DNA of 64,000 nt from Phaeosaccion multiseriatum (taxonomy: Eukaryota; Ochrophyta, other classes). A program made the position numbers and the translations under genes. Under the pieces are notes generated by a model. That model had not been told where the DNA came from. It saw nothing but the letters and a program-made list of their open reading frames with translations, and made no database searches. Below, piece by piece: positions 43,105 to 52,965 of the stretch (positions are counted from its first letter, which is position 1; every line of letters starts with the position of its first letter). The stretch spans positions 4,030,001-4,094,000 of the forward strand of contig OZ218954.1 in NCBI GenBank assembly GCA_965112735.1. Direction: 5' to 3'.

Positions 43105-46100
43105 TCACCCTGACCCGCACCCTCATCCTGACCCGTTGTACTACACTACAACCTTTGCAGGCATCTGTGAAGAAGACAAGGGACCTCCTTGACGCGTACG
43201 CAGATGTGTCTGCAGCCATGACTGAGGAAGGTGAGCGAGTTGGTAATACAGAGGGAGGGAGGGAAGGAGGGAGGGGGGAGAGTGGGAGAGGGAGCGACGG
43301 AAGGGGGGGAAGAGATAGGGAGGGTTTGGGTGAGTGGGGAAGGTGCGTGAGTGAGCGTGAAACTGACTCTCCCCATCCACTGCCATCCCCCTCCCTCCCC
43401 GATCGTCAGGCGCGGACTTCGAGAAGCTAACGGAGAAGATGGACACTTTACAGAACGAAATCGAGGCAACCAACGGGTGGGAGCTCGACCGGATGCTGGA
43501 CAGGTGAGTGGGTGGGCCTGCTTGGGAGGGGATTGGGAGGGTACCCAACTTCCGAATGTTTACATATTTATATGTATGTACTTCTAGTAGTATATATGTG
43601 TGTGTGTATGAGAGATGGAGAGAGAGAGGAGAGAGCAGGAGAGGGGAGAGTGCCGTCTAACGAACTGCTGTACTACCAACTGCTACACTACAGAGCGATG
43701 GATGCGCTGCGGTGTCCTCCCGTGGACGCGAAGGTTGCCAACCTCTCTGGCGGAGAGAGGCGTCGAGTGGCACTGTGCAAGCTCCTCCTCAGGAAGCCCG
43801 ACCTCTTGCTGCTGGTGAGTGCGTGAGTGAGTTGGTGCGTGAGAGCGAGAATGCGAGAGTACGTTTGTGTGTGTGTGTGTGTGTGCGTGAGTCAGGACAA
43901 GACTTTAGAGTGTGTGGGTTCGTGCGTCATCATCCGCTCACTTCGCCCCCCTCTGTCTCTGTCTCTCCTCTAGGCGGACAATACACCCGCTCTTTCCTCT
44001 CTTTGCTCTCTGCTGCTCGAAATAACTCAACCTCACTCGATTTCAATGGTTCGATTGCTAACTCGGGAATTGAAATGTTTGTTTGGTGTCAGGACGAGCC
44101 CACCAACCATCTCGACGCGGAGTCCGTGGCGTGGCTCGAGGACTTCCTCAAGTCCTTCAAGGGCACAGTCGTTGCCATCACTCACGACCGGTACGTAAGG
44201 GTCTGCGTAGGGTCTACATAATATGGCGTACGAAAGGCGATGGGTGACGCGTGTGTTGTCTGTGGGGAGGAGGAGGAGGGTGGCAGCGGAGGAGGAGGAG
44301 AGGAGGAGGGGAGGAGAAGAAAGAGGAGGAGGAGAAGGAGGAGGAGGAGGAGGAGGAGAGCAGACGACACACGCTCCGACACACGCTCCGACACACCTCG
44401 TCCTGTCTAAGCGTCCGTCCGCTCGCTTCTTGTCTCCTCCCCCCCCCTTCGCATACGCCTCCAGTTACTTCCTCGACAACGTGGCGGGTTGGATTCTGGA
44501 GCTGGACAACCGCAAGGGGTATCCCTTTGAGGTGAGAACGACCCGACATCCCGACATCCCGATCCCCCGACGTGCTGAGGTGGTGGTGGTGGTGGTGGTG
44601 GTTGGTGGCGTTTGCCCTTTCTCGCCGTTGAAACGCTTGTCTCCCTCCCTCCCCCCCCATCCACTGCCATCTGTCCCCATGGCAGGGTAACTACAGCGGG
44701 TGGCTGCAGAAGAAGGCCGAGCGCATGAAGGCCGAAGAGAGGTATATCGGCAGAAGCAGACGAATGCAGAGGCGTATGGGCAGGGTAGGGGCAGGCAGAG
44801 GCGTTGGGCAGGGGCAGGCAGAGGCATATTGGCAGAGGCGCCGAAGTAGAGGCATATAGGCGTCCCCTCCCTGATCATCAAGCATGCATGCACACCGGGG
44901 GTGCCCTTTGTATACCCCGGAGCCTGCCCGTGCTCCTCTGCTCTGCCCTGCGCGAACCGTCTGGACTTGCTCGTCCCTCCTCCCCTCCCACCCTCTCGCC
45001 TACACAACCCTCCTCCCCTCTAATTTGCGCCCCCCCCCACCCTCTGTCTTTCCGTCTCTCTCTCTCTATTCTCTCTTTCTTCTCCCTCTCCCTCTCCCTC
45101 TCTCCTCTGTCTCTCCACCTATCTCTCTCTCTCTCTCTCTCTCTCTCCATCCCTCTCTCCCTCTTTCTTGACCGCCCCCCCCCCCCTTCCCCCTTTTCCT
45201 CAGGACCAACTCGAAGCGAGCGCGCAACCTCGCTCAAGAACTTGAGTGGGTCAACTCAGACCCCAAGGCCAGGCAGGCCAAGTCCAAGGCACGAATGTCG
45301 GTAAGTCAATGAGTGGACGAGGAGCACGGATGGCAGGTGGCAGTGGATGCGAGGAGGAGGCAGCAGTAGCAGCAGCAGTTGGTGATGCAGCAGCAGTAGC
45401 GGGGCTAGGCGCAGAGGGGCTGAGGGCCTGCCTCTTTATTACCTTCTGGAGCCCTGGATCACTCGCACTGCGACTGACGACTGAGGCACACAGTAAAGAG
45501 AACACCCGTATTTCCCGACTGACAAGCAAAGCGCACACTCACACTCACCCACACGCACCCACATACGGGCCCACACACGCGCCCACATACGCACCCACAC
45601 AGGCATACGACGAGCTGCTGGCGGAGGCAGAGGAGGCGGACAAGAGGGTCACGCTCGACAACATCTACATCCCGCCGGGGCCCGCCCTAGGCAAGACAGT
45701 GGTCAAGGCTGAGGTGAGGGAGGGAGAGGAAAAGGAAGAGGGAGGGAGAGGGAGGGAGGGAGGATGAGGGAGAGGGAGAGGGAGGGAGAGGAAGAGGGAG
45801 GGAGAGGGAGAGGAGGAGGGAGAGAGAGAGGGTTTGGGTTTGAGTCTGATTCTTTCTTTTAATTTTGGAAGACCTTGTGCCACTACCAATCCACCTTACC
45901 TCCCTTCCTCACTTACCCCCCCCCCCCCCCATCCACTACCGTCCCCAGGGCGTGGCGAAGTACTTCGGTGACCGCATGCTTTACGATGGAGTCAACTTCG
46001 ACATCCCCAGGGGGGCAGGTGTGTGTGTGTTGTGGTGGGGGTAGGATCAAGAGGTCAACCAACCGAAACTGAAACTGTGACTGAAACTTATACTTTCACC

Positions 46101-47901
46101 CTCCCTCCGTCCCTCCGTCCCTACCTCCCTCCCGCTGCTGCCATCCTTCCCCTTGGAGCAGTGGTGGGCGTGATCGGCCCCAACGGAGTGGGGAAGTCCA
46201 CTCTGCTGAAGATGATCGAGGGGACTTTGGAGCCCGACCAGGGGACCATGTCCGTCGGCAGCACCGTCGAGGTGGGTGCGGTTGGGTCCGACAGGTGCCC
46301 CCAAGTTTGGTTGCTCACACGCGGCTCCTCATCTCTCCTCTCCCCTTCGAGGCTGCTGTAACTGCAGTTGTCTTACCCCTCGCCCCCATCCACTGCCATC
46401 CTACGCCTGTGCTCACACGCCGCTGCTCCTGCCCCAATCCGCTGCCATCCTCCGTGCCCATCCACTGCCATCCACAGACCCTGTTTGTGGACCAAAATAG
46501 AGAGGGCCTTGATGATCCCAGCCTGACGGTGTACGACGCGGTGGCCGAGGGCATGGAGGAGCTCAACCTCGGCAGCAGGACCATAAACACCAAGCAGTAC
46601 CTCTCCTGGTTCAACTTCAGGTGGGTGGTGTGGCAGTGGATGGGATGGAGCGGATGGAGGAAGATGATGGCAGTGGATGGAGGTGGAGGATGGCATTGGA
46701 CCATGAAGTGTGAGCGTGTGACTGTACACGTGTACACATCCGTGTATGTGCATTACACACCCCCCTCTTGCCACACTTGTCACTTGTTCACTCATCCTTG
46801 CTCACCCTCGTTTCCCCTTTCGTTCCCTCCCTCCCTCCCTCCCCCAGGGGTGGAGATCACCAGAAACTCGTCAGCATGCTGTCGGGCGGGGAGCGAAACC
46901 GCCTTAACCTTGCCCGGACGCTGAAGAAGCCCGGCAACTTACTCATGCTCGATGAGCCCACGAACGACTTGGGTACGTGTGTGTGCGTGTGTGTGTGTGT
47001 GTGGGGGGGGTGATTGTGTGCGGGTTTGTGATGTGTGTGTTTTATGCTCGATGAGCCTACCACCGACTTGGGCGTGTGCATCCGTGGGTGTGTGTATGCG
47101 TGTGTGCATGTGAGCGTGTGTGTGTGTGTGGGCACGTGTGCGTGTGTGTGTGTGTGGATGTGTGCGTGCGCGCGTGCTTTGATATCGAGTCCCACCCGTC
47201 CACCGCCACCCTTGATATCTAGTCCCTCCCCATCCACTGCCATCCTTGAGAGTGCGTCTCACCCCCTACTGCCATCCTCCTCCTCTCTTCTCAGACGTGG
47301 ACACCCTGCGTGCTCTGGAGGAGGCCATCAGCGAGTTTGTGGGCAGCGCCATCATCGTGAGCCACGACCGTTACTTCCTAGACCGGGTGGCCACGCACAT
47401 GTGAGTAGAGTTAGCACGGGCATACTACCCCCCCCCCCTCTCTCCTTGCATCCCTCCCTTACCCTCTCCTCCCTTCTCGTGTATTCGTGCACCTCTTAAT
47501 CCCGCCTTTCACCCTGCCCCATTTCCTCTCTCCTCTCCTCTCCTCTCCTCTCCTCTCCTCTCCTCTTCTCTCCCCTCCTCCCCTTTCCTTCCCTCTCCTC
47601 TCCTCTCCTTCTCCTTTCCTCTCCCCTCCCCTCCTCTCCTCTCCTCTCCTCTCCTCTCCTCTCCTCTCCTCTCCCTTCCTCTCCTCTCCTCTCCCCTCCT
47701 CTCCTCTCCTCTCCTCTCCTCCCCTTCTCCTTCCCTCCTCCTCCCCTTCTCCTGCTCCCCTCCAGCCTTGCGTTCGAGGACTCTGGTGAGGTGACTTTCT
47801 ATCAGGGCAACTTCGGTGAATACGAGGCGGATCTGCACAGGCGGATCGGTATCACAGAGCCCAAGAGACCCACCTTCAGGCCCATCCCCTCCGTGCAGTA
47901 G
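40985..47901 (+). CDS. ettA: EttA-type ABC-F translation factor, plastid-targeted
   Basis: Nineteen exons in phase: 40985-41273, 41531-41625, 42066-42171, 42435-42514, 42668-42730, 43161-43230, 43410-43503, 43694-43814, 44093-44190, 44465-44531, 44686-44741, 45204-45300, 45603-45713, 45949-46018, 46162-46271, 46478-46620, 46848-46972, 47295-47400, 47766-47901; 678 residues. Two ABC domains: Walker A GNNGSGKSTLMK and [12 protein letters not shown], signatures [14 protein letters not shown] and [14 protein letters not shown], Walker [17 protein letters not shown] and [16 protein letters not shown]. The linker with [20 protein letters not shown] and the end match bacterial EttA, which gates ribosomes at the first peptide bond according to energy state. 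Leader [19 protein letters not shown] then AFSFLSAP is a signal peptide plus the A-F plastid motif. Intron 2 uses a GC donor (AAG/GCACGT). Confidence 0.95.
42825..43130. repeat. (CCCTCA)n array in EttA intron 5
   Basis: About 300 bp of CCCTCA hexamers (CTCACCCTCACC) with two embedded CTCAGCTTCGTC units at about 42882-42895 and 43010-43023, showing an internal higher-order repeat of about 130 bp. Frames through it are artefacts. Confidence 0.9.
47520..47745. repeat. (CTCTC)n polypyrimidine tract in EttA intron 18
   Basis: About 225 bp of CTCTCCTCTC units, filling the intron before the last EttA exon (acceptor at 47765). Confidence 0.85.
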
Positions 47902-48177
47902 ATGGGATGGCAGTGGATGGATAGCAGTAGATGGACCATCCCCTCCTCGCAGTAGAGTATCATCTCAGAGCTATGATGGATGGGTGGATGGAGGGATGGA
48001 AGGATGGCAGCAGACGAGGGAGCGGAAGGAGCACACACCCGTCTAAAAATAGAAATAGGTATATAAATAGAACTGAAGAGTGATAAGGACCTTCTCCTCC
48101 AGTGTTGTTAGTGCGTCTCTCGCTCTCGCCCTCGCCATCACTCCTCCAGTCGGACCCAGCACGGGGCAAGAGTGCAT

Positions 48178-49205
48178 GTCAGAGACAGGGTGGCCAACGC
48201 CAGCGTGGGCCATGGCGGACGCGATTGCGCGGCCGGCGAGGAGGGTGGTAATCGTGGGGGCAGGGCTCTCCGGCCTCGTGGCCTGTGAGAGCATCGTGGA
48301 GCAGCCAGTACCAAGCGCTCTTGAAGCAGCAGGGAGGGGGCCCGCAAGCAGGAAGGAAGGACTCTCGCCCTCATCCTCGGAGGCGATGGCACCACTCCGG
48401 CGCCATCTGCGCAAGCCGCGGCCTCCGCCACCGCCACCGCCGGAGTAGGAGGGAAGCCTCCCGGGGTAGGGGGAGGGGCTACGGCCGTTGACCTTGGCGC
48501 GGCGTGGATGTGGCCAGAGAGCAATCCCCGCCTCTACGCCCTCTCCAAGAGACTAGGTAGGGCATGAGCCAGAGCAGGCTCTCTCTTGGTCCCATCGCGG
48601 CAGGGTAGCTCCCAAGGAGTTGATTTACGATTTTTTTTAGTTGTTGTTACTGCTGCTGGGGTATCAGGCTGCGTGCTTTGGGTTTTCCCTGTGTGTCGTG
48701 GTGACCCCCCAATCCGTATGGGCACCCAGGCTTCACACACAAAGCCCCTCTGGTACCATCCATGACCAAAACCGTGCCTCTCATTGTTGCTTGGGACAGG
48801 GGTGGAGAGCTTCTGCGACGAGGGAGACCCCTCGCAGCACAGGTTCACAGATGGCTCACACGCGCTGTCGGTGGAGCTGGCCAGGCGAGTGGGGCAGGCC
48901 GGAGGGGGGGGGGGGACAGGACAGGGGGGCAGAGGCAGGGGCCGGGCGGCGAAGGGGTGGGGGTGAAGCTGGTCTTAGGGGTCAGGATGACAACTGTGGA
49001 GCTTGTCCCCGAGGGAAGCAGTGGCAGTGGCAGCGTCCTCGTTTCTTACACGGAGGAGGAGGGGAAAAGAACGGAGCGCAGCAGCAGCAGTAAGACGCAA
49101 AGGTCAACGAGAGCCGATGTGGTGGTGTTTTGCACACCACTAAAGAAATGTGAAAGACGTGTGTGTTTTCCAATAGATCATTCCATTCTTAAAGAGCTTT
49201 GTTAA
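48178..49205 (+). pseudogene. Broken FAD-dependent amine oxidase (MAO-like) fragment
   Basis: The first frame encodes RRVVIVGAGLSGLVA, the Rossmann FAD-binding start of flavin amine oxidases. The homologous sequence then continues in other frames: QYQALLKQQGG in one, LALILGGDG ... AVDLGAAWMWPESNPRLYAL in another. That points to at least two frameshifts between about 48285 and 48450. After an intron (about 48564-48798), GVESFCDEGDP...HALSVELARRVGQ is followed, after a frame break, by VKLVLGVRMTTVELVPEG and RADVVVFCTPLKK, the family's central part. The C-terminal substrate and second FAD regions are absent. It lies 277 bp downstream of EttA on the same strand. Probably a decayed gene; assembly indels are the alternative. 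Confidence 0.65.
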
Positions 49206-49222
49206 CCTCTAGAATTTCCCTT

Positions 49223-50154
49223 CTACCACTTGCTTCCGCCCTTGTGTCCCTTGCCGCCCTTGTTCTTCTTGCCGCCCTTGTTCTTCTTGCCGCCTTTGTT
49301 CTTCTTGCCGCCCTTGTTTTTCTTGTGAGTGACAAGCGAGGGAATGGGAATGCGTGTGAGTGAGGAAGGAGAGGGGTGGGGGGAACGAGAAAGAGGAAAG
49401 ATGGTGGGGGAAAGACAAAGGGGAAGTAACCCACCTTTCCGTCCTTCTTGCCTCCCTTCTGTGTGAGTGACAACCGAGGGAGGGAGGACATGGGAGAGGT
49501 GTGCGAGTGACAAGGAGGGACAAGAGGGGGAGGGGTTAACAGAGGGGGGGGGGTGGAGAAATGCAAAGAACGTGAAGACAGCGGGAATGGGACACCAATG
49601 AAGCGAAAGCGAGACAGAGTACCTTTCCCCTCTGCGAGAGACAAGCACAACAAGACAAGCGAGAGAGGGAGAAAGAAGGGTGTGTGGTGGTGGGGGGAGA
49701 GACATAAAGAGGTAAGGACCTACCTTTCCCTTGCCCTTTCCCTTGCCGCCCTTCTGTGATGAGAGACAAGCGAGTCATTATAGGCAGTGAGAAGGGGAGA
49801 AGATTTGGGGAAGGGGGGAAGGTGAATGCCAGAAGAGGAGCGGCAGAGAAGGGATAACACAAAGGAAGCGCGCTAAGCTTTAAAATGGTATACCTTGCCC
49901 TTCTTGCCCTTGCCCTTGTCGGAGCTGCTGGAGGAGGAGGAGCTGCTGCTGCTGCCGCCGGAGGAGGACGACAAAGAGGACGAGCTGTCCGGCGAGCTCG
50001 AGTGCTGAGGGGGAGGGGCAGTCCAGGTCCCCAGCCTTCGGGGCTGAAGGGGAGCCTCCTCGCGCGTCTTCAGCTCGTCGTTGGCGGTCTCGGCGGTGGC
50101 CTGGTTGATGGCGAGGAAGGCCAGGAGGGCGGTGCCGAAGAAGGAGAAGCGCAT
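49223..50154 (-). CDS. Small secreted Lys/Gly-rich protein built from micro-exons
   Basis: Four exons in phase: 50154-49894, 49753-49724, 49458-49435, 49321-49223; 137 residues. Exon 1 encodes a signal peptide (MRFSFFGTALLAFLAINQAT) and a Ser/Pro-rich mature part (PDSSSSLSSSSGGSSSSS). The last three exons are 30, 24 and 99 nt and encode only KGGK-type repeats (KGGKGKGKGK; KGGKKDGK; repeated KNKGGK ending GGSKW). Intron 3' ends are repeated too: the sequence before exons 2 and 3 reads CTCATCACAG or TCACTCACACAG. Very basic and probably cell-wall, matrix or polyanion binding; that role is inference. Related to the gene at 56670-58335 and the orphan exons at 50365-50722. Confidence 0.7.
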
Positions 50155-50364
50155 GGTGTTCAGGTGAAGGTCTTGAGGTAGGCTGTAGGAGTGCGGGTTG
50201 GTTTGTGATCTGATCTCCTCTCTTGGCCCATGGCTGGATATAGCTAACGCCACCCAAAGCAATATTTCATTTTTAACGCGCGGGGTTTTGCAAGAATAAC
50301 AACGCGCGGGCCCGAGCATCTCGAGCAGTTGGGTCTTCGGACTCACAGAATTACTGACTTACTG

Positions 50365-50722
50365 GAACCCTTTTATTCCCCCCCCCCTTTTATGATATTG
50401 GCTCTCCGACTTCACCACTTTACCACCATCCCTGCCTTTTCCTTTTCCCTTGCCGCCTTTCTGTGAGTGAACACAACAAGAGAGAGAAGAGACGGATGTG
50501 TGTGAGTAAGAACTGTGTGAGAGAGAGACGGAGAGGGGGAGAAGCGCGACGTGCCTTTCCCTTCTGCGAGAGACAAGCGGGGACAAGCGAAAGGGGGGTA
50601 AGAGAGAAGACAAGAGAGAATTGAGATGTATGTGAGTGACAGGCGATAGACCAGCAAGACAAGCGAGAGTGGAGTACCGCAGGGATGTAGCAACACACCT
50701 TTCTCTTTCCCTTGCCGCCCTT
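50365..50722 (-). pseudogene. Orphan KGGK micro-exons (partial paralogue)
   Basis: Three micro-exon-like segments with the family's acceptors: about 50722-50699 (KGGKGKRK, donor GTGTGT), about 50565 (KGK then AAGGCACGT), and about 50465-50365 (KGGKGKGKGRDGGKVV ending at TAA). No matching signal-peptide exon is found upstream on the minus strand up to 50900. This is either a gene with an unrecognised first exon or a relic of a tandem copy whose 5' end was lost. Confidence 0.45.
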
Positions 50723-50891
50723 CTGTGAGGGGCAAAGCGAGAGAGAGTGAAGGAGAAGAAGGAGGTGCGTAAGCGAGAGGAAGCGAAGCGAGTCCATTCA
50801 CGAAGGAGCTGCTCACTCGTACGTAGGGTTTCCCCCGGAAGAGAGCGCGATGAGAGCTTAAATTAACTATAACTAAAATTATGTACCACAA

Positions 50892-51209
50892 TCACTGAGA
50901 TATATCTATATACAGTCCATCCTACATACATCTCACCCTTCCCGAGTTACCCAACAGGCTCCATCTCCCATTCTATTCCATTCTATTCCTTTCCATCCCA
51001 TACTATCCGCCCTCCGCACAGAGCGGTGCATATTTTAATTAATGAATTGAAGCCTCCCCACCCCCTAAGGCCTCCCTTGGCTGGCTGGCTGGCTGGCTGG
51101 CCTGCTCTTCTACCATGACAGCACCCTCGGAGTTGCCGCCCCCCAAGTTCACCGCCATCAGCGCACCGTCATCAGACTTTGCCAATTCCTCTGAGATGTA
51201 GCCTGAGGA
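50892..51209. other. Intergenic, nothing recognised
   Basis: About 320 bp with ATTCTATTCC and GGCTGGCT short repeats (50968-51000 and 51078-51100). Contains the 3' flank of the Cys-rich gene at 51210-52509. Confidence 0.4.
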
Positions 51210-52509
51210 CTAGTCTGTGGCCCAAACGTTAACGTTACTCATCGGTGAGTCCGGGGGGGTGCGCGCTGCAGCTGAGGCTGCGAGGCATCCATTGGAGGGC
51301 AGGCCGAGCTCCGAGCACTCCCCAGGAGGGTTGCTGACGAAGTACGTCGGAGGGCTGTGTTTGCTCCAAGGGCGGCGGGTGAGCGGCATGGGAGGGCGAG
51401 GTTCGTGAGACGGCAAGAAGAAAGTCGTAGGCGGCGAATCCAAAGGGGCGCAGACAGAGCAGAGAGTTAGGCCCGTTTGGGGTGTGTGTGGAACCAGCCA
51501 GGCAATCGGGATGAGCCAAGGAGATGCAGTGCCCTGAGTGGAGGGTGCCTGCAAAGCAAGTGAGAGGCGGCACAAGCGACAACAATCCTGTGCAGCGTGA
51601 TAAGAGATTCGACTGTGCTCACCATGCGCCATCTTCCCCTGGAATGCAGCACGAGGTGGCAATGTCACTGGTGGCGTCGTACGGCCTGTACACCTGAGGA
51701 GGCCAGCCGAGCAAAGAGGTTCAGAGGATCAAGCAAAAGTGCGCGACGGCGTACGTGCCGTGAAAGGAAAAGCATAAGGCTCACCGGCGGTTGGCAGGCC
51801 CGTGCGGTTTCGCAAGTCACTCGAGAGTGGCCCTTGGCACGAACGGAAGAGCAAGAAGCTTCGCCACTGCACACCGCACTCGCGCAGCACGACTGCTCGG
51901 AGTCCTCTCCTTCCAGAGACTCGCACAGATTGATACCCCGAGGAGCGAAGCACGACACGTGCGAGACGCAAAGGGCTCAGGAGGCACCAGTACGGGGCGG
52001 AAGAGCGAGCAAGAGCGAGAGAAAGAGTTGCTTGTCCGACTACTCTCGCAACATCAGTAATGCTTCTTCGTCTCTCTCACCATGCAGCTGTTTGGTCCCC
52101 GGCACAAAGCGGTGGACTGACTCAGAAGAGCTGCGCGAAAGCATGCGAAAGCGTCCTCGCACACCACACGTGAAGTCCCGCTGAAGGTGGTGAGACGACA
52201 GCTGTCCTCCCCGCTGCAGACCACGTTGCAGTTCTCAAAGCTCTTGATGGAGGGCTCAGGGTCCCACACGCTACTGCAGGCATTGGAATCTGCCCCCTCT
52301 GCCGTGGGCAGGAAGGGGACGGAGCAGACGAAGCTCCTGTCTTCCGTGGGGTCGCAGGCGCACGTTTCGTACAGGCCACCAATGGTCGCGTCTTCCCGAT
52401 ACGCGTTAGCATCTCCGGTGAAGTGCACGCACGCCTCTTTGAAGCTGAGGCTGCTGCCTCCCCCGCTGAGGAGGACAAGGCCCAGCGCCGACAGCCGCGC
52501 AGTCATCAT
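51210..52509 (-). CDS. Secreted Cys-rich protein, C-G-x-x-S-C repeat family, copy 1
   Basis: Exons by alignment with copies 2 and 3: 52509-52081, 51937-51785, 51693-51623, 51333-51210; 258 residues. Signal peptide MMTARLSALGLVLLSGGGSS. The mature part holds repeated Cys motifs: CNVVCSGEDSCRLTTFSG, VVCEDAFACFRAALL, ALCRGPNSC, then in exon 2 CCASAVCSGEASCSS and CETARACQ. Spacing suggests disulfide-rich repeats, perhaps a beta-helix; extracellular. The exon-2 acceptor is altered: copies 2 and 3 have CCCCAG/GGT, here CCTCGG/GGT, so normal splicing is doubtful. The C-terminus (SNVNVWATD) differs completely from the other copies. Confidence 0.65.
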
Positions 52510-52965
52510 TAGGACCTCGTCTCGACTGGATCTTAGCGAGAGCGAGGGGCAGAGAGTCAGGAGACTCGCGAGCCCACCCTCCAGCTATATCAAGCCTGCC
52601 CTCAGTTCCCCTCCCCTTATCGCTATTCTCTCCTGAAATTACTCTTGTTTAGCGCCAACACTTCTTGGGCAACTAGTCGGGCTTCGGAGACTCACAGTTG
52701 TCGAGGGAGGCTTCCAGTCTCACCGCGACATGGACGGCCTTGACTCTCTGAATGCAGTGAGCTGCGCGACAGTGTCTGTAGCGACTGATGAGAAGACGTG
52801 AAGCGAGTCTAAGGCTGCCTCTGGCTTCCTTCCTCGTAAGCAGAGCCAGCGGTGGTGAGGGAGCGAGACGGGAGCCTTTTACATTTTATACAATTAATTT
52901 ACATGAAAGGAAAAGAGAAATTGGATGCTAAATACCTATCCCTCCACCCCCCCATCCTCAGTCCG

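Noticed and set aside
42797-43219. RVRVRV repeat ORF of 140 residues (minus)
   Set aside because: Pure translation of the CCCTCA hexamer array inside an EttA intron.
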